The notes: generated by a model from the sequence alone, not told the origin. A stretch of 64,000 nt of DNA from Apricaphanius iberus (GCA_028564705.1 JAPXFQ010001133.1:4850001-4914000), one strand, 5' to 3'. Numbered from the stretch's first letter, positions 10,441-23,425 are shown. A program made the numbers and translations.

Positions 10441-13400
10441 GTAAATCGCCATATATGCTCATTAACTCACCTCCAAAGTAGCACAGAATCAATTATTTCA
10501 ATTATTTACTGTCAATTAAGTAGGATTTCTTTTTGTGTGCACAGCGTAGATTTTCTATGTGCGAAGACTGTCAGAAGTTTGCAATTGTGCATATGCACAT
10601 CTTAGAGGGAACAGTAGTCACAATTATGCATTACTCTGTGTCTTCTTTAACTACATTGACATTTGTTGCCTTACTAAAAAGATGTCTAAAGTCTTTTTAT
10701 TTACAACACCAGTACTTTGTTAAAATAAAGCTTTACTGAGACATTTATTCTTTTTCTTAATCTTGTTCTGAGACTTTAAGCAGATGTTACTTAAAGGCAT
10801 TGACACAGTTTTAATGAAAATGATATATTCTTGCTTTAAACAAGGATGAGGCTGCAGTCTCAATAGTCAATTTTGTATTTATTAAGCAGATTGGCCAGCA
10901 TTTTTTCACAGGGAATCAGAACTGAGCCAAGTTTGAACTCTTCCGCACCCTCCCATTCCTCCAAACCTTCTGGTGACTAGTAAAACCCTATTATTCTCTT
11001 CACTTTCTCTGATACCGTCTTGATGTCTAGTCCCCTGAGGTTAATACAATACCTCACACTGCAGAGCTAAAGGGAACAAGGTCAAAGACCTCCTAAACAA
11101 ATTTGCTCTATCACTGATGTCTGTTTGAACTCTCTGATGATCTTCTACATGACATTTTCCTTAGTTGTATTTACCAACATGTAATTAATCAATTTATTCA
11201 CATCACCTTGAAATATTTCATCACACACAGATATTTTGCGTAGAAAAAGACATTCTGGAGTCCTGTGGTATTAAAAACAGTTGGTGTGGTAGAAAGCAAA
11301 CTAATTGGTACAAAATGGTTCAACTTCACAGAGATAAGGTTCTTTTGTTAGGTAAAATCTGCTTTAATCTTTCTAATCTGATTTATGGAATCTATTTAAC
11401 TAGTATCAATGATTAGCGCTTGTTGAAATACAGTGTGTTGGTATTGCTTAGGATTGCATTGAATTTTTTTCTGACCCCAGGTTTTTAAGAACCTCAAAAG
11501 CGTAGAAGATTTTTAAAGGTTCAGAACCCTGAAGCACATTTACCAACTCTTACAAGAATAATCACATGAGGATGCATGTGCTATAATCGAATACAGCAGC
11601 AGCAGAGATAATTTAGGATAGAGGTTGTCAGGAAGGAAGAGAATTTAGGACGTCTTCAGAAGGAGCTGGAGAATTGGAACAGACACAAAAAGTCTCATAG
11701 TTGCCATGGCACCAATGGAAAGGAAAGAGGAGTCCCTGTAGTGTTAAGCTTACACGTCTTGTGAAATTCTCCAGGGCATTTAACCCACGGGCCCTGAAAA
11801 GCACTTCGTCCTGCAGGTACTCTCAGTTGAAGGGTTTCTTTTTCCACAAAGCTTAAAACAGACAGAGTTATATACTGCTGCATACAGAGGTGCATTATGT
11901 CACAGTTTCATGCCTGACTCATTTTTGATTATATTTATGATGTTGATATTAAAAATAATGGTTCATGATTTCATGTGTTTTCCCTATTGTCCATCGATGT
12001 AAATGTCATTTGTATTTCAGACTGTAAAAGGTTTTGTGTGATTGTGCTTGAGCGTTTAGCATTTGACTGAATGATGGCTAAGTACCAAGATTTCTTCATT
12101 TCTTTGCTACACTACTAGTTTAAGCAGAAATATTTGAAAATAAAGTGGCTTCAAACCATTCATTTGCATTGTAGGGAGATTATAAATAATTTTAGAAAGA
12201 CCATATTAACTAAAAGGATAACAAATCTTTTTTTGGAGGCTGATATCCTCTGACACATGCTTTTAATGTTTTATTGAAATGAATTAATTTGAATAATATA
12301 AAAATGTATTAACCCTCGAAGTAACATTTTGTTAGTTTATTACTGATAGGGAAAAAAACTTTAAAAAAGCAGTATAACAATCATAGAAAGCCTGCATGTA
12401 AAGCTCTCATTAAGTTTGGAACATTTCAGCATATATTGGTGCATACCTAATACTGTATGTCATGTCTATTTTAATTCCTTGTGATCTAAAATTCCCTGAT
12501 TTAGAGATTTAAAATTCTTCCTCAGAGCTACAGTATTTGGTTTGCAGTGGTTCTAAATCTGAGGATTTACAAATTAGCTTGTCTCAAACTTAGGGAATCA
12601 TTCTGGGCATTAGTTGGGTTTTGGGCAGCCTCTGCAAATGAAACAAATCTCCCACTCGCTGGACTGCACATCAAAATGAAGCGAAAAAGTGCCAAAAGTC
12701 CCAGGGAGCAGACTGGGCTGCAAAATCTGAATCTGTTCGTCAAACAAACAAACAAACTAACTAACAAACTAACCAACAGTTAAGTAGATTTAAATACAGT
12801 TTGTATCAAAATTCATTGCTGTTTTGTAAAATACAGCTTGGGACCTCACAATGCCCTCTAACTGCACAATTACACCAATACCACTGGTACTGTACTATGT
12901 GCTAAATAAACCGTGCAATATGACTCTGTATCACCTAACAAGATAACGTCGTGTGGACTTCTGTACTAACATGTTTAATGTTTCATTAAGATTTAACTTA
13001 ACTATAAAAACAGAGGGACCTGCAAACCGACATATAGTAATTATGTTTAGTTCAGATAGCTGGATAGCTGGTTAATGGAGCATGAAAACCTCAGGCTTTA
13101 TTGCAACATTTTCAAATATGTAAAACCAATTAATTTTTAACATAGAAATAACCAATTATTTAGGAAGATATTATGCACATAAAAAAGGTTTTGTAAAACT
13201 ATTCTGTTTGTGTTGGCCGTTGTTCAGTGAGACGTCTTCTCTTTTTACTTTTTATGCTATAGTTTTTCTTTTCCTAGGTTTTAGATCATGTTTTTTTTTT
13301 TTACCTGGTCAGTTATATTCATTTCTCTTATGAGAGCAGTTGCCCTTGGTCTTCTCAATTATTCAGACTCTTGTCCCTTGTATACCTGACTTTGTGGTAC

Positions 13401-13767
13401 ACTTTATCTTCTGTAATCGACTTTGCAATTCAGTCCAAGCTGTTTTAAAAAAAAAAGTTTTGTCTTTCAAATTTCTGCTTTTGCTGAGCCCAGTCGATTT
13501 TTCATTTATTCACTTATTATATCAGGTAATCAAATGTTCTTCCTGTGTCTTTTAGTTTATTATTTGGGTCTCTTAATATGAGCCAGTCCCATCTTTAGCT
13601 TGTCTAAAAAATTATATTAATTCACTACTAATAAACCTTCAACATACTATCTGCACTTACTTTTATACTGACTTGAAATAATCTGCTGGGATTCCTTAAA
13701 TAGAAAACTTTTTTAACTGGTGAGAATGTATAATTGTATTGAAATTACTTTCCTTGTGAAGTGACAT
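10441..13767. other. No gene recognised
   Basis: AT-rich non-coding sequence. A short CAAA/CTAA-type simple repeat lies at about 12743-12778. The 60-80 codon open frames in it are compositional. No terminal repeats or RNA genes seen. Confidence 0.5.
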
Positions 13768-13816
13768 CTGTTGTGAATTGGTGCTATAAAAATAAACTGA
13801 ACTGAATTGAATTACT
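13768..13816 (+). repeat. Tail fragment of a common fish interspersed repeat
   Basis: 'TGTTGTGAATTGGTGCTATA' followed by 'AAAATAAACTGAACTGAATT' is a widely seen fish repeat tail. The reverse-complement relative sits at 58838-58930. Only the tail is recognisable here. Confidence 0.6.
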
Positions 13817-15282
13817 GGTGACAGAATGAATGTTGAAAATGCATCCCTCGCATTAGATTGCACGCACACCAGTATGTAATACCATAAACCCTTTTAGCAT
13901 GATTTCTTTTGAATTATTCTTTATTTTTTATACACCAGATTTTGTTTTCAGATGGAATTTACTTAAGAGTAGCTTTATAATATTTATTTTTCCTTAATTT
14001 ACAGAGAAAACCTGTTTGTGAACAAATTCATCTCAAAATTACTCTCACAAAGAGTCAGGTGATACAGTACCAATTCATCTAAATGTAAATTACACAAGAT
14101 TCACAGTATAATGCTCATCCTGTACAAACATAGTACTTTTGTATTATTGAAATATGCCTCTGTGAATTCTATTGAAACCAGCAGTTAATTATATCACCTT
14201 CTAATATTGATTTTTTTTCATAAATCCATTTGTTGAAGCTTGTTTTGGATTTTTTAAATGCCTTTGATAATAGCCTATAATTATATGTGCAATTCAGTTT
14301 CGTAAACAATAGAAAAGGAAAAAAAGCTTAAGAGGTTGAATGTATTTTGTAGAAACACATTGCAAGCAGAAGTGCTTTTTAGCTTCAGCAGAAAACAGAT
14401 GAAAGACAAACCCATTTCAGATCTATATAACTACATGCACTTTAAAAACATAGCTAATGCTGTCTATCTCCCTTTTGCTAAACATTTCTAGACATTTGCT
14501 TTTATTTTATTCATAATATTGAATATTTATAAGAGGCAGTATCTTGCTATGTCTGTAAGAAAAACTTTGCTTTATATAACTTGGCTGAGATTTGAGTCTT
14601 TTAAATTTCTTATTTTTCTGCTAAGAAAGCATTTCTTGGTCTATTGACACAAAATATTTTACGATACTCTAAAGAGTCATAGAAAACATGAAACATATTC
14701 ACACTATTATTTGCTTGTTTCAGTCTATCATCCAGGCATCCCCGAGAGTTACATTCAATACTTTCAAAAAGATTAGATTTGGGAATTATGAAAAAGGTCA
14801 GTTTTCACTCTGAGAAATGAAAAGCCAACAACACTGTGATTTGTTTACTTCATTTAAACTACGGATGTACAAATGAAAAAAAAAAAAAAAAACAGATTTC
14901 TACACATTAAAAAAGTCATACGGTTCAGAAATGCACATATGCACACCCCTTTAAATAAAATCCACATCTGAACAGGTTAAGCTGTTCAGAGCTATTGAAA
15001 GATGTTCTGAGCTATTGAAAAAAATATGTTTCAGGTTTTAGTTTTATGTGTGAATAATGAGCAAAATACTCAGGAGTTCACATAACCATGATAGAGAGGT
15101 GAAACTATGTATCTCTTTAACAATGCTTTTATTGCTTGAATCTGTTTTTAACAACAGATGGAGCTCATTAAAGGAGAGTATATGTAGTGCTTTCCTGTTG
15201 TTTAAAAGAACTATTGATATCACTTTGATAAGATTGCAGTTTCAAAGTAGCTACAAGTTTGTCTGCAACAGATTCTTGATGT
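13817..15282. other. No gene recognised
   Basis: Strongly AT-rich. A run of 16-17 A occurs near 14877. No exon-like or element-like structure was seen. Confidence 0.5.
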
Positions 15283-15445
15283 AAATCTCCTTTTCCACCA
15301 CAACCTCAAAGGTGCTCTCAGTTAGGTTCGGATCTGGTGACTCATGGTTAAGAAAACAGTTTGAGATTATCTGAGCTTTTTGACATTATCCTGTTGTAAC
15401 TCATTACCAGACGATAAGTACACTGTGGTTAGAGTTGTCATATAT
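15283..15445 (-). pseudogene. Tc1-like transposase fragment, left part of an interrupted copy
   Basis: 'CAAAGGTGCTCTCAGTTAGG', 'TTCGGATCTGGTGACTCATG', 'GAGATTATCTGAGCTTTTTG' and 'ACGATAAGTACACTGTGGTT' match, in order, the minus-strand coding region of the fish Tc1-like lineage whose elements end in 'AATAAAGTGGCCAGTGAGTG'. The copy resumes at 16626. Confidence 0.7.
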
Positions 15446-15669
15446 CCAAATACAATCACTGTTCTATAATTAATACATTCTTCGTATGTTAAATAAATTA
15501 TGATGCTGTTTGTCTTGTATTTCCAAGTTGTCTTGAGCACCACATCATCTTGATGAAATGATTCTGTGTGATGCAAGGTTCAGGTCATTGGGTGAGAGGT
15601 TTAAGATTTGAGGCAATTACAGCCTTACCTGGTTGGGTTTGTTAGGGAGGAGTCTATGACAACTACACA
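15446..15669. other. Spacer separating the two parts of a Tc1 copy
   Basis: Unassigned AT-rich DNA that belongs to the 1.2-kb interruption of the Tc1 copy. No termini are visible. Confidence 0.4.
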
Positions 15670-16213
15670 CATACTTGCCAACATTGAGACCTCAGAATTA
15701 GGGAGACTTGCAATGTTTATTTAATATGCTTTCATATCACAGTGTCACATAAACCTTAGCAACATAAAATGACCTTAAATTGTAATTTTAACACGACGAC
15801 TGCTCTGATTGGGTCCCCACTACAAGAACACCTCTTCTTGTTTTTTGGTGCTACAGTCCCATCCTGGGCCCTTTTAGCCCCTCCTGATTAACCTCCTGGA
15901 TACGCCCCTGCTCAGCAGCGCTGAGGAGTTTAGGAGGTTAGGAATAGTCACTATTAGTCAGTCCAAAAACTCGTATGAGTCCCTGTGTCAGGAGAGAGTG
16001 AGAAAGTATTTTTTCTTAGTTTGGTCGCAGCACAAACTAAGAAAGCAATGAGTCTGTTGATTTTGACACTAACGTTATTACGGGAGTGTACATGATATGC
16101 AACACCGTCAAATATCAGGAGAAATTTGGGAGAATGGTGGCCCCGGGAGATTTTCGGGAGGGACACTGCAATTCGTGAGTCTCCCGGGAAAATCGGGAGG
16201 GTTATTAGGTATG
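15670..16213. mobile_element. Non-autonomous hAT-type MITE with 8-bp target duplication
   Basis: The ends are CATACTTGCCAACATTGAG (left) and the inverted 'GGGAGGGTTATTAGGTATG' (right). The flanks are ACTACACA (15662-15669) and ACTACAGA (16214-16221), a 7/8 match that fits the 8-bp duplication of hAT transposons. The interior repeats 'TCTCCCGGGAAAATCGGGAG'-type phrases and codes for nothing recognisable. Length is 544 bp. Confidence 0.75.
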
Positions 16214-16221
16214 ACTACAGA

Positions 16222-16625
16222 TTGTGCGCCTAATCCACTATGGACTATCACATCATAATGTATAATGATAAATTGTCACTTTTGTGCATTACCAAACTAT
16301 TTGTAATATTAACTATTAATATTTATATTAATATTGTAATGTTATTTTCATGTTCAGATTTTTTACAGTATTAATACAGGTTTCATCAATGATTACCTTT
16401 AAAAGCGTACTCGTTTTTCGTTTAGTTAAACTTTCACGTTACTGATATATTTGCACTTTAAATTTTAGCTCTAAATTTTAAGACTTTTCTAAGACTTGAT
16501 TTCTGTTATGTTTAACCATCAGTGGTGCGTCACCTCACACATTTTGTATTTGTCTCAATCGGAGCAAAAACTGGGCTGACCCTTTTGGTGTTAATCATTT
16601 TTCTGCCTCAAGTGTGGCAACTCTT
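16222..16625. other. Spacer, nothing recognised
   Basis: AT-rich sequence between the hAT MITE and the right-hand Tc1 fragment. Confidence 0.4.
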
Positions 16626-17055
16626 ACTGTGGTCATTAAACTTCATTCGGTACTGAGGAGCCCAAAATGTGTCATGTAAATATCCTCCACACTTTTCCAT
16701 CACCAGCAGCAGCCTACACCATTGATACAAGGCATGATAGATAAATGCTTTCATATTGTGAGTCTGTGTGAAATCCAGTCTCTGATGGCATTAACATCTC
16801 CGACCTGGCCACCCAACCTCCAAACTCTCTGGTCAACACAAACAATTCGACATTAAGTTACACTACTACCTCTCTCTGGAATTTACATTCTCTGTAATCC
16901 AATGTATATCAGTGCATAAAAATCCCACTAGATCAGTTGTTTCTCAAATACTCTGAACAAATTGATAGACTTGCCACCATGTGGTTGGCCGGTTGTTTAT
17001 TTGCGTTAGCTAGCACTTAAACATGTTCGCCTAATAAAGTGGCCAGTGAGTGTTT
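16626..17055 (-). pseudogene. Tc1-like element, right part with terminal repeat
   Basis: The start 'GGAGCCCAAAATGTGTCATG' and the stretch 'CACCAGCAGCAGCCTACACC' with 'TTGATACAAGGCATGATAG' are antisense transposase. 'CCACTAGATCAGTTGTTTCT' and 'TGCCACCATGTGGTTGGC' follow, and the element ends with 'CCTAATAAAGTGGCCAGTGA'. Large internal deletions remove most of the catalytic domain. With 15283-15445 it forms one collinear, interrupted copy. Confidence 0.75.
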
Positions 17056-19312
17056 ATCAGTATTTTTTTTCCACCTTCTGATCTCTGCCTGGCTTCATTT
17101 TTCAAACATAAGACTCAATAGTTTGTTCCTTCTCAGCACACGGAAACCAATTACATTGGTCTTATTAATGTAGTCGTCCCATTTGAACACAGTTAATCAT
17201 GTATGGAGTGGCAGGAGGATAGAGATTAGGCAGCGTGAGCATCAAACACATCGTGTAACATTTTAAGGTGCTGGGGATAGTTATTTTCAACAGTGGAGGA
17301 AAAGTTACGTGGATACTATAGGTGTAGAGTTGCCTTAAAATCTGGTTTTATTTTTTTATAAATCTTCTTGTCCGAATGTCGACTTTTCTAAAAGTTTTTA
17401 TTCATGGAGAACACACAATTGAGTTATTTATATTTCAAACTCGCTAAAGATCTCAAATGAAATCCAGTCTTGAAATGCACTCATCTGTGGCCTTGCAATA
17501 GGCATGTTTATATGCAGTATTCACTCACATTGTTGGTATGAAGCAAGGTGACAAGTGAAGGCAAGAACACACGGAGGGCATTGAGCTCACACACACACAC
17601 TGCTTTGGGGTATGGCAGAGAGACTGACGCATATTAAATCAGGCTCACATCAAGTGTAACACTCCCTCAAACATGCATCACATGCTTACAAACATGCCAG
17701 GGGACACACAGACACAATCTCAGAGCAGGGTGGTCTAACGAGCCTCTGGTGATTCGGGACAGATTTGGGACACTTTGGCTTCATTAGTCAGAACAAAGTA
17801 GGCCAGATACCTTAAGAACGTAACTCCTCTGTTCCCATCTTCCTCCTTCCCACTCAGTATCACTAACTCCTTTATGCTCTTCTTCCTTTTTTCCCTTGAC
17901 CTCCCACTTATTTCTCCTCTGTCTCCCCACATCTCTTTGATCATTTCCCTTGTTTTTCAAAGTCTGCTCTTATCTTTTGGAGACATGCAACCATCTGTAG
18001 CAGCGCTGTCCCTGACTTTGTTCCCTTCCACCGTTACCCCCCTCTGATAAGTCTCCTCCTCTCTTCAACCTTTTTCTCTCGTTTGTTCTGAGATGCACTA
18101 GCCTGGACGCAGACACATGCTGTGAGTTTGATCTGAGACAATTTGCTGCAACATTAATGAAAGCATAAACTTTTATGAATATTGATAAGCTAGTCTTTTG
18201 CAATCTGGACATTCCGGATGGCCTTGAGGCTAACTAGTGAGGCTCACACCAAAGATGGAATATTGAACTGACAAATATTGCCAATGAATATTCAGTAACG
18301 ACATGAAATCTGAAATTGACATGGATTCTCATGTCTTACACCCCCTAACTGAGATAATTCTCTGCACTTTCACAGGCGCACATACTTTGGGTTGTGGCGT
18401 GTCCAAAAGGGAGTTTTCTGCTTGCAGAATCTCAACCCCATCCATGTCAAATAGACATTATGATTGCATCCTCATCCTTTTGTGTGTGTCATTGTTTTGA
18501 TTAAGCTGATTGCGTGTTAGAAAGTCAAAAGGTCTGCTCTGCTACTTCTTTCCTGTTTATGTTTAAGTTTTCTAAACCAATAAAACATTATTGGTTTTGT
18601 GCCATGTACCTTTGTCTTTTTAAAACTAGTTAAGATAAATACTGTTATATATTGTCAAAGTGCTAACATTTAGGTACTGTTAAAATACATTACTATGTAA
18701 CTTGTTGAAAAATATGGCGTATAGGGTGTTATTATTACTAAAATATTTTTCATGGAGTTTTTTTTCTCCCCCCCTGTCATATCTACTGCAAGCATCTGGT
18801 CCAGATAATACCAGAGTTGGAATCTTCTGAAAATGACCCTGTTATAAAGGGACCTGAATTGAACCCCATGCTCAGTATCACAATGTTTTACATAGTTTGT
18901 ATTTAAATACGCTGATAAAATCAATCAACCTTAGTGGGGGAAAAAATATATATGAATCTTTAGTTTTCATCTTTTTATTGGAGACATTAGGAGAAAAACT
19001 CATCAAAGACTTTTTAAAAGACTTTAACCAATAAAATGTTATATAAAAATAAAAGCAATCACTACTACATAAAGAGTTTTGATCATTAACTGATTTTATC
19101 TGATTGTAGCAGACATGCTGTTGCTGTGCGTGCGTTTTTATCAGACACATCCCACAGCCCTTGATTCTTGAAGATATGGATTTTTACAAACTTCCTTTGA
19201 GTTAAAAATAATTTAATTCAGTGTCAGAGTTGAACTATCAATGAATATCAGCATCCTCTCTCCAGCATACAAAGTTAGGATCGCCATAGTTATTATAAAA
19301 CTGATTATACAC
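17056..19312. other. No gene recognised
   Basis: Mostly AT-rich. A pyrimidine-rich stretch (about 17820-18080) gives reverse-strand open frames up to 80 codons that are low-complexity and unsupported by splice sites. Confidence 0.45.
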
Positions 19313-19448
19313 TCTTAGAAATTAAAGTACAGAATTACAGATAAACTTGTAGCTACTTTTAGCGGTACAAAGTTTTATCACTGGGGTGGTACCCTCAAAG
19401 GTACCATTTTGTACCCTTAACTGTAGGTTCCTATTTCTAGCACTATAG
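19313..19448. mobile_element. Small MITE built around GGTAC motifs
   Basis: 'CTCTTAGAAATTAAAGTAC' at the left and 'GTAGGTTCCTATTTCTAGCA' at the right are imperfect inverted ends. Internal 'GGGGTGGTACCCTCAAAGG' and 'TACCATTTTGTACCCTTAA' are typical of a small, abundant fish DNA element. Non-coding, 136 bp. Confidence 0.55.
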
Positions 19449-20334
19449 TCTTTACCTTGACATCCAATCATTGACTTGACATGATTGACACATCACCTGA
19501 CCACGATGTAGCCAATAGTCACCCACAAAAGTATTGATTTTCCACTAGAAGGAAAAGTTTTTTAAAAATTTGCAATTTATCTAAATATAACAACTCCTCA
19601 GGGTTTTTGGAAGAAAAAATTCTGCAATACTGCAATTCTGAATTGGTTGAGTTTTCAGGAACTTCTTAGCAGTTTAAAATAGTCTACCACCATTAACTTT
19701 AGTTGCAACTGATTATTCCCCCAGCTGTCTGTAGTGAAAGAGGGATTACATCCTCCTGTCAAAGTAATATGTGAAGTTTTTTACAACCATAATGATTTAT
19801 CTTCTACATTATGAATGCAAAATGGATGGTTAACAGATATTGAGAAACCAATGGTTGGTGCTGCTCTGGGTGTTTGGTATTAATACCACTGTCTGGTACT
19901 CAGTGGCTTTATTAGCTAAATATCTGTTAATGTTAGGAACTTCCTCACACTTTGAAGTGATTGTAATTCAGTTAGATATTGATGCACCTCCTGTCCTTCC
20001 CCTGCCGGTCACTTCACAAGTGAGTTAACATGGAAGTGTGACATACCTTTAAAGTTTTTCTAAAGCCATATATTTCTCCAGACATATATTAAGCTATAAA
20101 GCAGAATCGCAGAATCATTGATGGTGTTATTGCTAAAATCCTGATTTTGTTTACTTATTCTGAGACTTTTAAATACACCTAACTCATGAACAAGAAATCC
20201 CTCAGTGCTACCTCAGTGGAATGAATTACTTGCTGATTTTCTGTGGATGTATCTGCCCTATTTTTCACTCCACACTAACAAAAGTATCGGTAAGAATAAT
20301 TGAAAGTTCTGGGAAAATAAAATGTCATAATCAC
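19449..20334. other. No gene recognised
   Basis: AT-rich; nothing supported. Confidence 0.45.
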
Positions 20335-20655
20335 ACACTCAAAAAATTGAAGTGTTGACTTTTATAACATTTACTTTGTCAACAGGTTCCATGTAATATA
20401 ATTAGGTTAGTTAAAAGTTAAATTCTTAAGCCATGGCCATAATTGGAGGCACGAAAAACATGCAGCAGGGGATGGTCCAAACTGTTAGCTCAGCATGAAT
20501 GAATCAAGTCCATGTTGAGATATGAAGTTTTACATCAATTGAATGCAATTTTGTTATGTAGATCTACCAAATGGATATTATTTACATAGAAACTTCATAT
20601 TAGGATTAAGTAATTAAACAAATGGGTAGTTTCATTTTTTGTGTGTACAACAAGC
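20335..20655. mobile_element. Probable MITE with ACAC(A/T)CAAAAAAT ends
   Basis: 'ACACTCAAAAAATTGAAGTG' at the left and 'TTTCATTTTTTGTGTGT' at the right form an imperfect inverted pair about 320 bp apart, with AT-rich non-coding DNA between. No target-site duplication was resolved. Confidence 0.4.
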
Positions 20656-21063
20656 CTTAAGTACAACAACACTCTTCCAGTTGGAAGCTGTTACTTTGAA
20701 AAGCAGACCCACCCTATTTCCAGTGCTGGGTAGCGTTCAAAAATAAAACCGGAGCAAGCACAATAGCAGTAAGAAGCTGATTAAAAGAAAACAATATTTT
20801 CTACTGAAGCATGTCGGCTCCTCATTCAAAGTGCTACCACAGGGAGCTTGACTTTGTCATGTTGCTGTTTGGCCATTATGCTGTTTTAGATTGGGGATAT
20901 TGGTTGTCAGTTCTCATTTTTGGAATCTTTTGGCAAATTGATAAAAGCAGAAAATGACTCTGAGTCTTCTTTAATGGATACCAGAGCACTTTATGTATTG
21001 GTGTGTAGTTGTGCATAGTTTTATTCTTTTTAGCTGCCAGCTACTGTCATCAAATGGAACTCA

Positions 21064-21670
21064 GGCCCCTTCCACACTACTGCGTCTTGGTTTAAAAACT
21101 GAGACCTTTTGCTACGTTAGCACCTCCCATCCACACTAAAACGGCAAAAACGGAGACCCAAAACGGAGAACTTTAGAAACGCTGCCGAGCCCGTTTTTCG
21201 TTTTGAAACTCCGGAGGGCGTTTTGGTGTGGACGTCTCAAAACGTAGGACTTTTGAATAGATGACGCAGCACAATAGGCTCTATGATTGGGTGTCATCGG
21301 TCATGGCGTATCCTTCCCTGATTGGTCAACCACCCGTCACATGACCCGTCCCCGGAAGGTAACATACAAAAACAGCCTGGAGTACATTACGTTAGAAACT
21401 GCAACATGGATAATGAATTACAAGCGTTGCTGGCTTGGTACGATAGCTTGGCTACTTTCATCAAATCTGAGGAATGGTCAATCTGTTTCCTGTTAATACC
21501 AGCGCGCGAATGCCCAGTGTTTGAGAATGGTCACGTGATCCACGTTTTCAGTCGTTTTAATGTGGATGGAGATTAATTCTAATACGCAGGGAAAATGCTA
21601 GTGTGGACAGAGATAGTTTTCGTTTTAACTCTCCGTTTCTAAACGAAAATGCAGTAGTGTGGACGGGGCC
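21064..21670. mobile_element. Non-autonomous DNA transposon (PIF/Harbinger-like) with 3-bp duplication
   Basis: The left end GGCCCCTTCCACACTACTGC and right end GCAGTAGTGTGGACGGGGCC are inverted with one mismatch. Both flanks are TCA (21061-21063 and 21671-21673), a 3-bp duplication that fits a PIF/Harbinger-type integration. Subterminal 'GTGGACGTCTCAAAACG' and 'GTGTGGACAGAGATAG' motifs repeat the theme. A short internal frame (MDNELQALLAWYDSL, starting at 21404) may be a relic of the parent element; no full protein is present. Length 607 bp. Confidence 0.75.
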
Positions 21671-21794
21671 TCAGAATGTTGGCAACGTTTTAAAGTTAAG
21701 GGTCAGTGTTCTCTGTTATTTACAGTCAGTAATGCTAATCGCAGTGATTCTGCTAATCTCTGATATGCATTGCTTAAGATAGTTTGAAATATAA

Positions 21795-21886
21795 ACTGCA
21801 ATCTGTTAAATTATAACTATTCTGTCACACACTTGGTGTGACTGCAATCTGTTAAATTATAACTATTCTGTCACACACTTGGTGTG
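21795..21886. repeat. Perfect 46-bp tandem duplication
   Basis: Bases 21795-21840 and 21841-21886 are identical. The unit starts ACTGCAATCTG and ends CTTGGTGTG. No changes between copies, so the duplication is recent. Confidence 0.95.
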
Positions 21887-22136
21887 CCACTGACTCTGCT
21901 CGTAATACTATTTATTAATGATGAATCACAGCAGGAAGGCTAGAAATAATTTTTTTGAATGTTATATAGTTCTTAGAGAGAAATCATCAGGTCAATATTT
22001 TTAAAAAGAAATAGATAATTGGCCACAAATCTCAAAATGAATAAAATTTCAATAAAAATATGTTTTTTTTTTGTTTTTTTTATAAATGAAGCAAAGAACA
22101 ACTTAGATTTTCAGAAGGGATGTTATGTAAAAGGAC

Positions 22137-22360
22137 CGGACTGAGTTTATATAGCGCTTTTCTAATCACACCGACCACTTAAACCCCTTTATACTAGAGC
22201 CACAGTCACAATTGTGCACACATTCAGACAACATTTTGCAGTTGGTGTGCAGCTTGAGGTACGGTGCTTTGCCCAGTGGCACATTGACATGTGGCTGGAA
22301 GAAGCTGATATTGTGCCCACAAAATTTTCAAATTGCAGGATAAATACTCTGCCCACAGAG
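22137..22360 (+). repeat. SINE-like interspersed fish repeat, diverged copy
   Basis: 'TTTATATAGCGCTTTTCTAA' at the start, 'CATTCAGACAACATTTTGC' and 'GGTGCTTTGCCCAGTGGCAC' follow the order of a common fish repeat of which clearer copies are 32646-32858 (minus) and 57254-57471 (plus). Confidence 0.6.
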
Positions 22361-22454
22361 CCATAGTTACATTTGCCTTAAATAACGAATGTCAGGTCGA
22401 AAACGTTTTTGGCACTTAAGCTCATGATTCAATTGCACTTAATCAGCTTTAAAC

Positions 22455-23425
22455 AAAGACCCTTTCCAAAAAATTTGAAAATCACCGAAAAGTTTATATA
22501 TTTCAATTTCATAGATTATAGATTCAGTGCTGACAAGTTAAATGATTTCAAGCATTTAGTTGTTTATTTGTACATAATTTGGGCTTCCAGCTCATAAAAC
22601 CCACAAAAACAGGAATTCAAAAAATTTGAATACTGTGAAGAAATCACCATTTACTCAGTTTTTGCTAAAAAAGGGAAATAAATTAGGATCAAATCAATCA
22701 AAATATGGTACTTTCAAAACAATCTGTCAATCTTCAAGACTTGGTTGGGAATCCCTTTGAAAGAAGACACACTTTACTTTCATCAGGAAAGACGACCATT
22801 GACCACTGGCCAGCAGTCCAGTCCTTCTCCTTGGTCCAGTTGAGACACTTCCTACATTGGCTCAGGCTCAGAAGCGGTTTGACCCGAGGAAGTTGTACCC
22901 CATCTTCCGGATATGTCTGAAGGTGGTGGTTTTTAAAACTGTAACTCTTTGTAGATCTCTGCCAGATTCTTGAATCTTCTCTGACTGTTGAAGCCCACAG
23001 TCATCTCTTCTACTGGTGTATCTTCTCCTGCAACATTTTGCCCTTCCACTAGACTTTCCATTGATATGCTTGGACACAGCACTCTGTGTACAGCCAGCTC
23101 CTTAGCTTTGTGGCTTACCCGTGCTCTGGAGGGTATCCATGACCGTCATATGGCCAGTTGTGAAGCATGCAGTCTTGCCCATATTGTACCTAACTGAGAG
23201 AGTTGAACCGAAATAAAGCAATTTAATGACACATGGGAAATTTGGGCTGGTTTATTCACAGTATTCAATATTTTGAATTCCTTTTTACTTGGGTTTTATG
23301 AGCTGGAAATCACTTAAGTTTTGTTTCCTGAATTTATAATATATAAAAGTTTAAGGTTTTTTTTTTTAAATAATGGAAATAAATAAACTTTAACATGATA
23401 TTCAACGTTTTTGGAAAGGGTCTTT
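22455..23425 (-). mobile_element. Tc1-like element with long inverted repeats, defective
   Basis: The ends AAAGACCCTTTCCAAAAA (left) and TTTTTGGAAAGGGTCTTT (right) begin roughly 200-bp imperfect inverted repeats that share 'CCAGCTCATAAAACCCA' and 'AGGAATTCAAAA.A.TTGAA'. The middle is antisense transposase: 'CATCAGGAAAGACGACCATT' and 'CAGCAGTCCAGTCCTTCTC' near 22780-22835, 'AGAAGCGGTTTGACCCGAGG' near 22870, and 'TTGATATGCTTGGACACAGC' near 23060. Frames are broken and the portion holding the two C-terminal catalytic residues is missing. The same lineage reappears at 63470-64000. Confidence 0.78.
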
